Assembly (NCBI RefSeq): GCF_017356035.1 | Contig: NZ_JAFIQX010000007.1 | Location: 1-64,000, forward strand | Direction: 5' to 3' | DNA from: Longitalea luteola | Lineage (GTDB): Bacteria > Bacteroidota > Bacteroidia > Chitinophagales > Chitinophagaceae | DNA: 64,000 bases | In this document: positions 1 to 9,016 of the stretch, in pieces | Layout of the letters: the number at the start of each line of letters is the position of its first letter | Position numbering within the stretch: position 1 is the stretch's first letter | Translations under genes and position numbers: made by a program | The notes under the pieces: generated by a model | Seen by the model: only the letters and a program-made list of their open reading frames with translations | Told to the model about the DNA's origin: nothing | Database searches by the model: none

Positions 1-171
1 TCCTTTGGAGTGAAGTGTTTGGCCATTGTATTCGGCCGGTGGAAGGTTCTTTTCTTCCAAAAACAACACAAAACCTTCCTTATCTTTTATAAAATGCGTT
101 ATATCAAAATATTCAAGTGTCCCTTCCGGTAAAAAATAGCCTAACAATTGTTTTTCCTGGTCCTTTTCCAA
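1..171 (-). CDS. ISAon1-like transposase, N-terminal region (cut by window edge)
   Basis: The minus strand reads LLGYFLPEGTLEYFDI followed by FLEEKNLPPAEYNGQ, the style of the short N-terminal protein of split ISAon1-type DDE transposases of Bacteroidota. The frame is open to base 1 and the rest lies outside the window. An in-frame TAA at 187-189 closes the frame upstream and no ATG follows before the conserved part, so the start would be the TTG at 171 or the 5' end is damaged. The family is recognised from memory of its motif, so the call is moderate; whether the element is complete cannot be seen here. Confidence 0.55.
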   Translation of the reverse strand, partial: MEKDQEKQLLGYFLPEGTLEYFDITHFIKDKEGFVLFLEEKNLPPAEYNGQTLHSKG

Positions 172-324
172 TGTTTCTTGTCCGTTTTATTTGGCTGCAA
201 AACAACTACTTTTCTCCTAAATCCCCCAACTTTTCAACCTGATCCGTAATAAGATCATTCAATAAAAAAAGGCTCACATTGCTGTGAACCTTTCTGTTTC
301 TTTGCTCTCTTTCGGTGAGCGCTG

Positions 325-399
325 TGGGAGTTGACGGGGTCGAACCGCCGACCCTCTGCTTGTAAGGCAGATGCTCTAAACCAACTGAGCTAAACTCCC
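325..399 (-). tRNA. tRNA-Val (anticodon UAC)
   Basis: The minus strand folds as a full cloverleaf. The acceptor stem GGGAGTT (399-393) pairs with AACTCCC (332-326), with discriminator A at 325. The D-arm is GCTC...GAGC. The anticodon stem TCTGC/GCAGA encloses loop CTTACAA, giving anticodon UAC for valine. The T-arm is GGCGG-TTCGACC-CCGTC. CCA is not encoded. Confidence 0.93.
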
Positions 400-412
400 A
401 TTATTTTAAAAA

Positions 413-486
413 ACTTACTTACTCTTGAACCGTCGACTCTCGCGACTGTAAGTCGGGATGCTCTAAACCAACTGAGCTAAACTCCC
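413..486 (-). pseudogene. tRNA-Val-like pseudogene (degenerate copy)
   Basis: The first ~29 nt on the minus strand, from the acceptor 5' strand through the D-arm, are identical to the neighbouring tRNA-Val. After that it decays. The anticodon arm still presents a CTTACAG loop but has a C-C mismatch in the stem. The T-stem no longer pairs, and the 3' acceptor strand AACTCCC is replaced by an unrelated AT-rich run. It therefore cannot form an acceptor stem and should be a non-functional partial duplication. Confidence 0.75.
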
Positions 487-683
487 TTTTTGTTCCCTTT
501 CCCTCTCTTTCTATACCGCTGTTCCGTTTTGGGAGTGCAAAGATAAGGGATCTTATTTTTCCGCCAAATTTTTTTACATTGATAAAGAGGATTTTTTCTC
601 TTTTTTAAACCACCGGGCACCCGGAAAATCAATAAATTGCATTAGCTCTCCATCCGGGGCAATTTTAAATCTTACCTGTTACA

Positions 684-1502
684 ATGGACTATCGTATTAT
701 TTTGCCGCCTGAAAATTTACAGCGCTATGTAAAGTACTTCTGGGTGCTGGAAAGTAGTAATACCGGTGGATCCACCGTAACGTTCAGTCCGCTCGCCGAT
801 GGTTGTCCCGGCATCATGTTCCAACAGCCCGAAAAAGGCAGTTTCTACCTCGATGAAAATAAACAACTGCCCGGCATCTTCCTCTATGGCCAAACGGTTC
901 AACCCACCAAAATGTATTTGAACGGAAAGCTGGATACGGTAGGCATCTGTTTGCAACCGCATGCTCTGCAAAGCGTCTTCGGCATCGACGCTCATGAACT
1001 TACCGGTACCTGTGTTGACCTGGGACTGGTTCAACATAAAAAAGAACGGCACCTGCAGGAACAACTTATGGCTGCCGTTGCTGTAGAAGAACAGATCAAC
1101 CTGATTGCGGCCAGTTTACTCGATTCTGCGGCGCGCAACAGTGAACGGCAAGATGCCATTTCAGGATTTGCCTTAAAGGAAATAATCCATGGCAAAGGGG
1201 AGATCTCCTTTGCTGACCTGCAAAAAAAGCTGCAGCTTTCCGAACGCACAATGGAGCGCCGGTTCAAACAATCCATCGGCATTTCTGCTAAGTTATTCTC
1301 CCGCATCTGCCGTTTCCAGGAAGCGCTGACCCAGCTTCGGAAAAACAATTATCAGAAATTGTCCGATATCGCGTATGAGAACGGCTATGCCGACCAATCG
1401 CATTTTATTCGTTCCTTCAAAGAATTCACCGGCGTATCGCCTTTCGATTACCGTACTCAACTGAGTGAAGTGGCAGAAAATTTCCCTGTTATAAAAAAAT
1501 AA
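684..1502 (+). CDS. AraC-family transcriptional regulator
   Basis: 272 aa. The C-terminal third carries two helix-turn-helix units (…ISFADLQKKLQLSERTMERR… and …LSDIAYENGYADQSHFIRSF…) ending in the AraC signature FTGVSPFDYR. The N-terminal ~150 residues look like the cupin-like sensor of the Bacteroidota AraC group that starts with MDYRIILPP...YVKYFWVLES. It lies just upstream of a diheme cytochrome gene on the same strand and may regulate it, but no operator was identified. Ligand unknown. Confidence 0.88.
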   Translation: MDYRIILPPENLQRYVKYFWVLESSNTGGSTVTFSPLADGCPGIMFQQPEKGSFYLDENKQLPGIFLYGQTVQPTKMYLNGKLDTVGICLQPHALQSVFGIDAHELTGTCVDLGLVQHKKERHLQEQLMAAVAVEEQINLIAASLLDSAARNSERQDAISGFALKEIIHGKGEISFADLQKKLQLSERTMERRFKQSIGISAKLFSRICRFQEALTQLRKNNYQKLSDIAYENGYADQSHFIRSFKEFTGVSPFDYRTQLSEVAENFPVIKK

Positions 1503-1617
1503 GGTTCAAGGCTCAACTTACAACACAAGGTACAAGGCACAAGGCCCCGCTACAAGGCGTTGCATTTCCGTGCAAAAGTGTATTCCATTATCATATAATC
1601 ATATTATCACATTAGTC
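1501..1617 (+). repeat. Degenerate 7-bp then 8-bp tandem words
   Basis: From 1501 the gap runs in heptads built on AAGGTTC / AAGGCTC / AAGGTAC / AAGGCAC. From 1587 it runs in octads ATTATCAT-ATAATCAT-ATTATCAC-ATTAGTC. The heptads begin inside the last codons of the AraC gene. Same style as the arrays in most gaps up to 36.5 kb. Confidence 0.6.
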
Positions 1618-1683
1618 TTGTCGGTTTTGTTCTATTTTCCACATGGCAGCGCTTATAATTTTGGTTTCATAAAGTTCGCATCT

Positions 1684-2664
1684 ATGTACCGGATAATAAC
1701 TGTTGCAATATTGGTGGTTTCAGGGGCATTAACGGCTATTTACCTGCCGGGTGCACAGGCCTACGGCGCTGCACCAAACGTTACCGGTATGCTGTTACCG
1801 CGGATCTCTGATTACAATATTTTTACAGGTGATCCGGTTAACCTTACGCCTGGCAATGGCTTTCAGGTATACGAACTGGCTACCGGTTTGTTCACCGATC
1901 ATGCGGAAAAACAACGGCTCATCAAAATACCCGCGGGGCTGGCACTTACCGCCACCAATGATGGGTTGCCTCAATTTCCCGATGGAACCATACTCGTCAA
2001 GACCTTTTATTATTTCAACGATAAAACAGATCCGTCAGGAGGTAAACGCCTTATTGAGACGAGGCTGATGATCAAAAACAACGGTCAATGGCTGGCTGGT
2101 ACATACGTATGGAATAACGATCAAACCGATGCCGTGCCTGGCACCAATGGGTCGAATATTGTCATTAGCTGGATCGACGAACAGGCTAGTACCAGGAAAA
2201 TAACCTATCGTATTCCGGCTGCCAGGGATTGCGCCAGTTGTCATAATACCGGTAATTCCCTGATGCCGGTAGGGCCGAAAATCAGGAACCTGAACCGGGA
2301 CGTACTGCGAAACAATAAATCAGTGAACCAGTTACAATATCTTCAGGAAGCCGGTATATTAAATGCGGTTAACCCTAACCGGTTTTCCCGTTTGCCCGAC
2401 TGGCAAAACGAATCGTATCCATTGCCTGAAAGAGTTCGCGCCTACCTGGACGTGAATTGTGCGCATTGTCATAGCGACGAAGGTTCCTGCGCCCGTTCGG
2501 CAGTCCGTTTTGGCTGGGAAGTTCCATTTGCCGACACCCGGATCTCAGCCAAAAAGAACCGTATTATCAGTTTGATGGAAAAGGGCAGTATGCCCCGTAC
2601 CGGAACTACCACGGTTGATACGAAAGCGCTTTCGCTAATAAAGAAATGTTTTCAAGTTCAATAA
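1684..2664 (+). CDS. Diheme c-type cytochrome (SO2930-like)
   Basis: 326 aa from the ATG at 1684. A longer frame from GTG 1570 exists, but 1684 places a signal peptide (MYRIITVAILVVSGALTA) at the N-terminus, ending near AQA-YG. Two CxxCH haem-c motifs are present: CASCH at residues 183-187 and CAHCH at 259-263. The order, with the first haem after a long non-haem β-rich domain and the second in a VRAYLDVNCAHCH context, resembles the SO2930-type diheme cytochromes. Probably periplasmic electron transfer; partner unknown. The DUF1772 membrane protein follows 92 bp downstream. Confidence 0.8.
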   Translation: MYRIITVAILVVSGALTAIYLPGAQAYGAAPNVTGMLLPRISDYNIFTGDPVNLTPGNGFQVYELATGLFTDHAEKQRLIKIPAGLALTATNDGLPQFPDGTILVKTFYYFNDKTDPSGGKRLIETRLMIKNNGQWLAGTYVWNNDQTDAVPGTNGSNIVISWIDEQASTRKITYRIPAARDCASCHNTGNSLMPVGPKIRNLNRDVLRNNKSVNQLQYLQEAGILNAVNPNRFSRLPDWQNESYPLPERVRAYLDVNCAHCHSDEGSCARSAVRFGWEVPFADTRISAKKNRIISLMEKGSMPRTGTTTVDTKALSLIKKCFQVQ

Positions 2665-2756
2665 CATTATTACAATCACAAAGTATAAATCACAAAAACC
2701 AGATACCTTCCAAAATACAAAGCCGAAAAAATAAATAAATTATAAACACCAATACA

Positions 2757-3266
2757 ATGACCTTCGCTAACATCGCTCTTCTGATAACCGCTTTTACAAC
2801 TGCGCTTATTGCAGGACTCTTTTATGCTTATTCCTGCTCGGTTAACGCGGGGCTGGGCAAATTACCGGATGCCGGTTACCTGGCTGCCATGCAATCGATC
2901 AACCGGGAAATACTGAATCCTTTATTCTATATGAGCTTTATGGGCACGCTGCTCTTATTGCCGCTCAGCGCCTGGTTGCAATACAGCCATCCTGCGCCCA
3001 TGCGTTTTTATTTATTACTGGCGGCTACCCTCGTATATGCTATAGGTACTTTTGGCGTTACCATTATGGGCAATGTGCCGCTCAACAATGCGCTGGATGG
3101 CTTCAACATCCAGGCCGCTTCTCCCGAATTGATCAGTCAGCAACGATCGCTGTTTGAAAAGCCCTGGAATCAATTGCACAGCATTCGCACCATTGCCAAT
3201 GCCATTGCATTGATCCTGGTATTGCTGGCCTGCCTCGTGAAACAGGATGGGATGAAAGCGTTGTAA
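2757..3266 (+). CDS. DUF1772 / anthrone-oxygenase-like membrane protein
   Basis: 169 aa with four hydrophobic segments (about residues 5-25, 55-75, 83-105 and 145-162) and the family-like stretch GTFGVTIMGNVPLNNAL between helices 3 and 4, followed by ...W...HSIRTIANAIA. These features match DUF1772 (anthrone oxygenase family) proteins, whose bacterial members are mostly uncharacterised small inner-membrane proteins. Follows the diheme cytochrome on the same strand and ends at a hairpin terminator. Confidence 0.75.
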   Translation: MTFANIALLITAFTTALIAGLFYAYSCSVNAGLGKLPDAGYLAAMQSINREILNPLFYMSFMGTLLLLPLSAWLQYSHPAPMRFYLLLAATLVYAIGTFGVTIMGNVPLNNALDGFNIQAASPELISQQRSLFEKPWNQLHSIRTIANAIALILVLLACLVKQDGMKAL

Positions 3267-3302
3267 TTGTACTCTGTTCAAAGTATTGCCCATTTATACA
3301 AA

Positions 3303-3329
3303 GGCCACTCAATTACGAGTGGCCGTTTT
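3303..3329 (+). terminator. Bidirectional hairpin terminator
   Basis: Perfect 8-bp stem GGCCACTC/GAGTGGCC (3303-3310 and 3317-3324) with a 6-nt loop and a short T run, between two convergent genes. It probably stops transcription from both sides. Confidence 0.7.
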
Positions 3330-3350
3330 GCTGCGTATGAAAAATACTCC

Positions 3351-5225
3351 CTACCAACCGGGAGCCTGTTGTAAGGCCGGATCTTTTATCAATTCATCCT
3401 GCATAATAGGGAAGAAGTAGTGCGTAGGGGCTACGAATACCCAGGTGGAAACATAAAACCGCTGCATACTGTATTTCTTTCCACCGATCATTATTTTGCC
3501 ATTGGCATCTTCTACCGGTTTCATGCCATTTACCATGCGCTGGCATTTTGGATATGGCCAGAAGTTTTGCGAGCGGGTATCGTTATCGTTACCGGCTGCC
3601 TGCCAGGCCTGTTCCCTCGCCAATTGTACAGCGCTGCTGGGTTCCAGGTACAGGCGTGCCGTAAACCAGCGTTTGTTCTCATAAAAGAACTCTACCCTGC
3701 GTTCGCGTTGAATGTATTCATTGGTTTTTTCTTTATCGCCTTTAACGGCCGGTGGTACCGGCGCCATAAACGACCGCTGTCTTATGGTGTTCAGCATGGT
3801 CATGATCTCATCGGGTGAACCGCCGGTCTCATTCAGCGCTTCTGCATAAATGAGCATGATCTCGGGTAACCTTATCAGCGGAAAATGGATCTGGAAACCC
3901 ACGCCATTACCGGGCCGGTAATCTTCTCGGTAGAATTTGCGCAGGAAATAACCGGTGGTAGTGGAATTGGTGGCGCCGATCCTGTCGGGGCCGGTAGCCA
4001 TATTCTTGACCGAATTGCGGAAGGTGGCGCCATTGTAAATAACGTCTCGGTACAGCCGCGGATCACGTTTGATGCCATCATAGGGGTTGGCATCGTCATA
4101 GCCATCGGCCACTGCGCGGGCATCGTATATGGGGTAGCCATAACCATCGGGAGCAATGTATTCATACTCATCTACCTGTTCCTGCACAGGTTGCTGCCGC
4201 GACCCACCGCCTTCTGAAGGGGGATAGTTGTCGCCCTGCCATGCTTCCCATTTATCGTTCATGAGCATAAAGATGCCTTCTGTTCTAAACGCATTGAAAT
4301 CATAGAAAAGCTGGTATAACCGCGTGTACACTTTATTGTTACTGCCCGATACAAAATCGCCTGGTCCGTAGTTGGCATACAATCCATAACGAAGCTGGCC
4401 GTTTTCCATTCTCAGGTTTAGCACGGCTTTGGCGGCATCGCGGGCGGCTTCCCACCGTTTATTGTCACGGCCGCTGTAGCTCTCTTTCCCTATGCGGGTA
4501 TCATTGGGTAAAACACCGCCATTGTACAGGGGGGTAGCGGCCATCCAGCGTACAATCGCTTTCAAGGCCAGGGCTGTTCCTTTTTCAACCCGTGCAAATT
4601 GCGGATCGGTTTGATTTACCGGCAACAGGGCTATGGCCGAATCGCAATCGCTGCTGATCTTTTCTACCAGGGTATGAAAGGGTTCCTGTTTAATGGCCAG
4701 GTCGCCATTGGGATCGATCAGGTAATCGATATAAGGTACTTCGCCATACAACCTGGCGGCCAGGTAATGATAATAGGCCCGCATAAAATAGGTTTCACCC
4801 AGCCGTACGTCCAGGTCGCCTTTGTTGAGCGGGTTATCTGGCGTACCATACATCTTTACGCCATGAAGGATCAAATTGGCAATTCGAAGGGTGGCATAGA
4901 TATCGCCCCATTTAAATCCGCTGCCCGGCTGGTCGTTGGGATTCCAGCCGCCTGTATTGTAGGTGCGCGACTGGCCATTCTCAACCGTTGATCCGCGGCA
5001 TTCATCGGTAATGGCGCTCAGGGAAAAATGTTGCAGGAAGGCCAGGCCGCGTGAGCGTGATTTGAGATCGCTGTACAGATCGGTGACCAGCTTGTTCACT
5101 TTTTCATAATCGGCGAATACCTGCTGCTCTGTCATCTGATCATCAGGTTTACGATCGAGGAAGTCTTTTTTACAAGCAAAAAGCCCGATGGCAAGTATGT
5201 TTATTATTAAGATTGCTTTTTTCAT
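3351..5225 (-). CDS. SusD/RagB-like nutrient-binding lipoprotein
   Basis: 624 aa. The N-terminus MKKAILIINILAIGLFAC is a lipoprotein signal with Cys followed by KKDFLDRKP, as usual for SusD proteins. Further SusD features are TPR-like helices in the N-terminal half (ETYFMRAYYHYLAARLYGEVPY), the RagB/SusD C-terminal part with RLPEIMLIYAEALNETGG, and ERRVEFFYENKRWFTARLY. It works on the cell surface as the substrate-binding lid of the SusC transporter encoded 106 bp upstream. Substrate cannot be told: no glycoside hydrolase or peptidase lies in this unit. Confidence 0.93.
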   Translation of the reverse strand: MKKAILIINILAIGLFACKKDFLDRKPDDQMTEQQVFADYEKVNKLVTDLYSDLKSRSRGLAFLQHFSLSAITDECRGSTVENGQSRTYNTGGWNPNDQPGSGFKWGDIYATLRIANLILHGVKMYGTPDNPLNKGDLDVRLGETYFMRAYYHYLAARLYGEVPYIDYLIDPNGDLAIKQEPFHTLVEKISSDCDSAIALLPVNQTDPQFARVEKGTALALKAIVRWMAATPLYNGGVLPNDTRIGKESYSGRDNKRWEAARDAAKAVLNLRMENGQLRYGLYANYGPGDFVSGSNNKVYTRLYQLFYDFNAFRTEGIFMLMNDKWEAWQGDNYPPSEGGGSRQQPVQEQVDEYEYIAPDGYGYPIYDARAVADGYDDANPYDGIKRDPRLYRDVIYNGATFRNSVKNMATGPDRIGATNSTTTGYFLRKFYREDYRPGNGVGFQIHFPLIRLPEIMLIYAEALNETGGSPDEIMTMLNTIRQRSFMAPVPPAVKGDKEKTNEYIQRERRVEFFYENKRWFTARLYLEPSSAVQLAREQAWQAAGNDNDTRSQNFWPYPKCQRMVNGMKPVEDANGKIMIGGKKYSMQRFYVSTWVFVAPTHYFFPIMQDELIKDPALQQAPGW

Positions 5226-5253
5226 AAAAGAAAATTTTACGAATTAAATGAGC

Positions 5254-5329
5254 GTTGCAGGTTACAGGTTGCATTTTGCCGGGTTCTTCGCGAATGGCTG
5301 GTTTTCCCTGTGACCTGAAACCTGTAACG
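5254..5329. repeat. Heptad words forming an inverted repeat between susC and susD
   Basis: GTTGCAG-GTTACAG-GTTGCAT at 5254-5274, and the complementary ACCTGAA-ACCTGTA-ACG at 5313-5329. The two arms could pair in the mRNA between susC and susD. The same GTTACAG word recurs near 20,945 and, inverted, near 25,450. Confidence 0.55.
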
Positions 5330-5331
5330 TA

Positions 5332-8300
5332 TTAGAGGGTGATATCGAGTCCGAAATTCACCACTTTCATGATCGGGTACCAGTTACCATTGGCATCGTT
5401 GGTTTCGGGATCAACATCAACAGTTTTCAGGTTATCGAACGTGATCATGTTCATACCCTGAATGTATATGCGGGTCCGCTGCAGTCCTGCCCGTTTCATC
5501 CACCTTGTTGGCAGATAGTAGCCCACTTCAAAATTCTTTAACCGCAGGTATTGGGCGTTATACAGGAACAGACTGCTGTTGTATTGTTTGTTGTTGTCGT
5601 ATTTGCCATAATGCAGGGCTGGATATTTTGCGGTTGCTGCGGTCTCGGGTGTCCACCGTTGCAGGTGCATGGGTTTTACTTTACCCACTTCATCGTTCTG
5701 ATAGATCGGGAAATCGTAAGTGGCCGGCCCCCCCAGTAACAGTGAAGTATGGGTAGCGCCCTGGAAGAGGATGCTCACATCGAATGATCTGTAGCGGCAA
5801 CTGATGGGAATGCCGAACTGGATCTCCGGTACACGGGGATAACCCCTGGCTATGCGGTCGTTCAGGTCGGTGATCTGGCCGTCGCCATCGATATCGACAT
5901 ATTTTACATCACCAGGTATTACGGTGCCCCATTTTTGAAAACCGGTGCCATTATTCATCTGGTTCAGGTCATCTGCTTCTTTCTGGCTATTGATAAATCC
6001 ATCGAATACATATACAAATGGTTGCCCCACGGGCCTGCCTGTACGATATTGCCAGGGATAGGTGCGAAGGACTTCACGCTGGTATTTGATCTTGTTGCGG
6101 GCAAAGGAAAAGTTAGGCCGTACGGAATAAGTAAAATGGCTGCCGATCTTATCGCTCCAGGTTATTTCAAAGTCGAGCCCCCTGTTGTCAACAGTACCTA
6201 CATTCAATAAAGGAGCATTGGTGCCTACGAGCGAAGGAAATCCCTGTTTATCGGCGCCGCTGAGGTCGGTAATGATATCGTAGCGGTGCTCATGGAACAG
6301 GTCGACGGTAATGGTGAGTCTTCTGCGTAAAAATTCGAGGTCAACGCCCAGGTTGATCTTTCTGGCTTTTTCCCAGGTAAGTATCGGGTTAGCCAGCCGG
6401 CCGGGGCGTATACCGCCGGGATTATTATTGTTTTGGGTACCGAAATTATAGGAGTCACCGGAGTTGTTGTAAAACTGCAGGTAGCCGAACCGGTTATCGC
6501 TGGGGTTTGAACCGGCCTGGTCGTTGCCTACGAGTCCAATGGAACCTCTGATCTTAAACAGATCGAGCCAGTTTTGTGTGAACTGCATGAAATGTTCATT
6601 GCTTACCACCCAGCCTACAGAACCGGCGGGAAATTTGCCATAGCGCCGGCCGGGGCCAAAGTTTTCAGAACCATTATACCCCATATTGAACTCCAGCAGG
6701 TAACGCTGATCGTAGTTATAAGTAAGGCGGCCTGAAATGCCCTGGTAACAGAACGGAACTTCGTTGTTCTTTATTCTGATAGAACGGTTGGCCAGGATTA
6801 AGCCGGATATATTGTGTTTGCCGAATGTTCTTAGGTAGTCGAGCTTGAGCTGGTAATAGGTGCGGCCGATCTCGTCGTCGCGCGAATACGTATTGCCCAG
6901 TGTGTTATCGGTAGAGCGGCGGGGGGTACTGTATGCACCCGTATAATGACCGGCTTTCATATATACGTCAACGCCTTCGGTGGGATAAAAAGTTGCATAG
7001 CCGGGATATACGCGGTAGCCCTGCGATTCGGTGGGCACTGAGCGTGTTACCCAGTAACCGCCCTGCCGGTCGTAGGAGAACATGCCTTCAAACTTCAGAC
7101 CTTTCGTAAGAGCATCCAGCTTGTAACCCATAATAAAGGTACCATCCAGGTAATTGACGCGCTGGTTCAAATAACCGGTTTTCGACAATTCGCCCAGCAT
7201 ATTGAACCGGTAGGTTTGCGTGCCAAAGAGCATGCCATTGGGAAAGTTCACATTGTAGGCTGCATTGCTCGGGTGGTCATTGCGCTCGAGTACGATGGGG
7301 TAGTGGGGCGGTTGGGTGTTGGCAATTTCAATCACCCGGTTAGCGGTAGTGCCAGGCGCATTGCGGTCGGTTAAACGGGCGCCCAGTATCAGGGTGGCGT
7401 ATAGCGATGGGGTGATATCTACATCTATATTCGATCTGAAATTATACCGCTTGAAAATGGCCTGGGTGTTATATGGATCTTTTATGGTTTGCCGGTAATT
7501 TCCGTTCTGTTGAAAATAGTTGCCCATGATGAAATACCGGGCCTTGTTGCTTCCGCCCTGGATGGTTAAACTGTAGTCCTGTTGAAAGCCGGGTTTGAAA
7601 GCATAATCGAAATAATCTATGTTATACCCAAGGCCATCGGAATTGTCGCCTTTGGCCTTCCGGTAATTTTCTATTTGTTCTTCGGTAAAAAGGTTCAGGT
7701 TACCCGGTGAAACGCCGGGGTTATCGTTGATCCTGGCTTCGTTGAACAAAACGGCGTAATCGGCCGAGCCCAGGTATTTGGGAAAATGGATTGGGGTATT
7801 TATGCCGTCGGATACTTTGAAGTTCAGGGACGCTTTTTCCGAAACCTTACCTCTTTTGGTTGAAATGACAATTACGCCATTAGCGCCGCGTACGCCAAAT
7901 ACAGCCGTAGCTGAAGCGTCTTTCAGAATGGTGAAGCTTTCAATTTCATCGGCGCTTAAATAATTCAGCGATCTTTCCACGCCATCGACAATGACAATAG
8001 GCCGGGCATTACCATAGGTGCCGATGCCGCGGATATAGATATCGCTGATGTCTACACCCGGTTCACCGCCCGCAAACTGGTTAACGTTCAGTCCGGGCAG
8101 CCTGCCGGCGAGGGCATTGGTTAAATTGGCGGTGGGGCTTTGCTGCAGCTCGCGGGAAGAGATAGCAGCTACAGCGCCGGTGACCGTCATCTTTTTTTGG
8201 GTGCCGTAACCAACGACCACTACGTCTTTCAAATTCTGCGCATCTTCTTTTAAAGAAACGGCCAGCGATGTGCGTCCCTGCAAGGCTATTTCCTGCGATT

Positions 8301-8868
8301 GAAAGCCGATAAAGGAAAATACGATCGTTGCTTCTGCATACGGCACATTTAAAGAGAACCGCCCTTCGCGGTCTGTGGTGGTGCCGGTGGAGGCGCCGCG
8401 TACCATCACTGATACGCCAGGCAGCGGTGTGCCTTTGTCACTTAGAACCTGCCCGCTTACGGTGATGGGTGGCGGTGTTTCTGGATGCGCTGCCTGTTCG
8501 ACTGTTTTTTTGGGAATGGCCGGTGCATTGTAAAGCAGGATCTGCTTTTCGTCGATGACGCTGAAGAGAATGCCTACCGGTGAAAGCACATTGGCGAAAA
8601 GTTCGGCCAGTTTCCTGTTCACCAGCCGGCAGGTAACTTTTTTATTCAGGTTAATGATGTCGCTGCTGTAAATGAAGGAGACACCTGTTTGTCGTTGAAT
8701 TTCCTGAAGCACTTTTTTTACTTCAACCTGGTCTATGCTGAGGTTGATCTTTTTGTCGAGCACATTCTGTGCATGTGCCTGTACTGTGTTGCTGCAGGTA
8801 ATGATAAGGATCAGTTGCCACAAAAGGAGGCGTGTAACGATCCCGATATGCAATCGTTCTTTTCTCAT
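5332..8868 (-). CDS. SusC/RagA-family TonB-dependent transporter with STN signalling domain
   Basis: 1178 aa. Order of parts: signal peptide (about 1-34); STN domain (about 38-115) of the kind that contacts a FecR anti-sigma; carboxypeptidase-D regulatory-like β-sandwich (about 133-205); TonB plug with VVVGYGTQKKMTVTGAV, NLTNALAGRLPGLNV and GVRGANGVIVISTKRG; then a ~830-residue outer-membrane barrel. Imports an unknown oligomer across the outer membrane with the SusD partner. The STN domain and the upstream sigma/FecR genes show that it also signals substrate occupancy. Confidence 0.95.
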   Translation of the reverse strand: MRKERLHIGIVTRLLLWQLILIITCSNTVQAHAQNVLDKKINLSIDQVEVKKVLQEIQRQTGVSFIYSSDIINLNKKVTCRLVNRKLAELFANVLSPVGILFSVIDEKQILLYNAPAIPKKTVEQAAHPETPPPITVSGQVLSDKGTPLPGVSVMVRGASTGTTTDREGRFSLNVPYAEATIVFSFIGFQSQEIALQGRTSLAVSLKEDAQNLKDVVVVGYGTQKKMTVTGAVAAISSRELQQSPTANLTNALAGRLPGLNVNQFAGGEPGVDISDIYIRGIGTYGNARPIVIVDGVERSLNYLSADEIESFTILKDASATAVFGVRGANGVIVISTKRGKVSEKASLNFKVSDGINTPIHFPKYLGSADYAVLFNEARINDNPGVSPGNLNLFTEEQIENYRKAKGDNSDGLGYNIDYFDYAFKPGFQQDYSLTIQGGSNKARYFIMGNYFQQNGNYRQTIKDPYNTQAIFKRYNFRSNIDVDITPSLYATLILGARLTDRNAPGTTANRVIEIANTQPPHYPIVLERNDHPSNAAYNVNFPNGMLFGTQTYRFNMLGELSKTGYLNQRVNYLDGTFIMGYKLDALTKGLKFEGMFSYDRQGGYWVTRSVPTESQGYRVYPGYATFYPTEGVDVYMKAGHYTGAYSTPRRSTDNTLGNTYSRDDEIGRTYYQLKLDYLRTFGKHNISGLILANRSIRIKNNEVPFCYQGISGRLTYNYDQRYLLEFNMGYNGSENFGPGRRYGKFPAGSVGWVVSNEHFMQFTQNWLDLFKIRGSIGLVGNDQAGSNPSDNRFGYLQFYNNSGDSYNFGTQNNNNPGGIRPGRLANPILTWEKARKINLGVDLEFLRRRLTITVDLFHEHRYDIITDLSGADKQGFPSLVGTNAPLLNVGTVDNRGLDFEITWSDKIGSHFTYSVRPNFSFARNKIKYQREVLRTYPWQYRTGRPVGQPFVYVFDGFINSQKEADDLNQMNNGTGFQKWGTVIPGDVKYVDIDGDGQITDLNDRIARGYPRVPEIQFGIPISCRYRSFDVSILFQGATHTSLLLGGPATYDFPIYQNDEVGKVKPMHLQRWTPETAATAKYPALHYGKYDNNKQYNSSLFLYNAQYLRLKNFEVGYYLPTRWMKRAGLQRTRIYIQGMNMITFDNLKTVDVDPETNDANGNWYPIMKVVNFGLDITL

Positions 8869-9016
8869 AGTGAAGATTTAATTCAATCAGTAAATAGGTT
8901 CGCAGTTTTGGTTTTATATATACAATAGAGGGCCTGTCTGCATTATGCAGCGCAAGACATACCGCAGCAGGCCCCGGTATTTTTCTTAACAGTTTTAAGT
9001 GATGAAATGACAGGTG

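Noticed and set aside
413-486. Second functional tRNA
   Set aside because: The acceptor 3' strand and T-stem do not pair; only the 5' half is tRNA-like.
1570-1683. N-terminal extension of the diheme cytochrome from GTG 1570
   Set aside because: It would bury the signal peptide behind 38 residues and overlaps octad repeat sequence.
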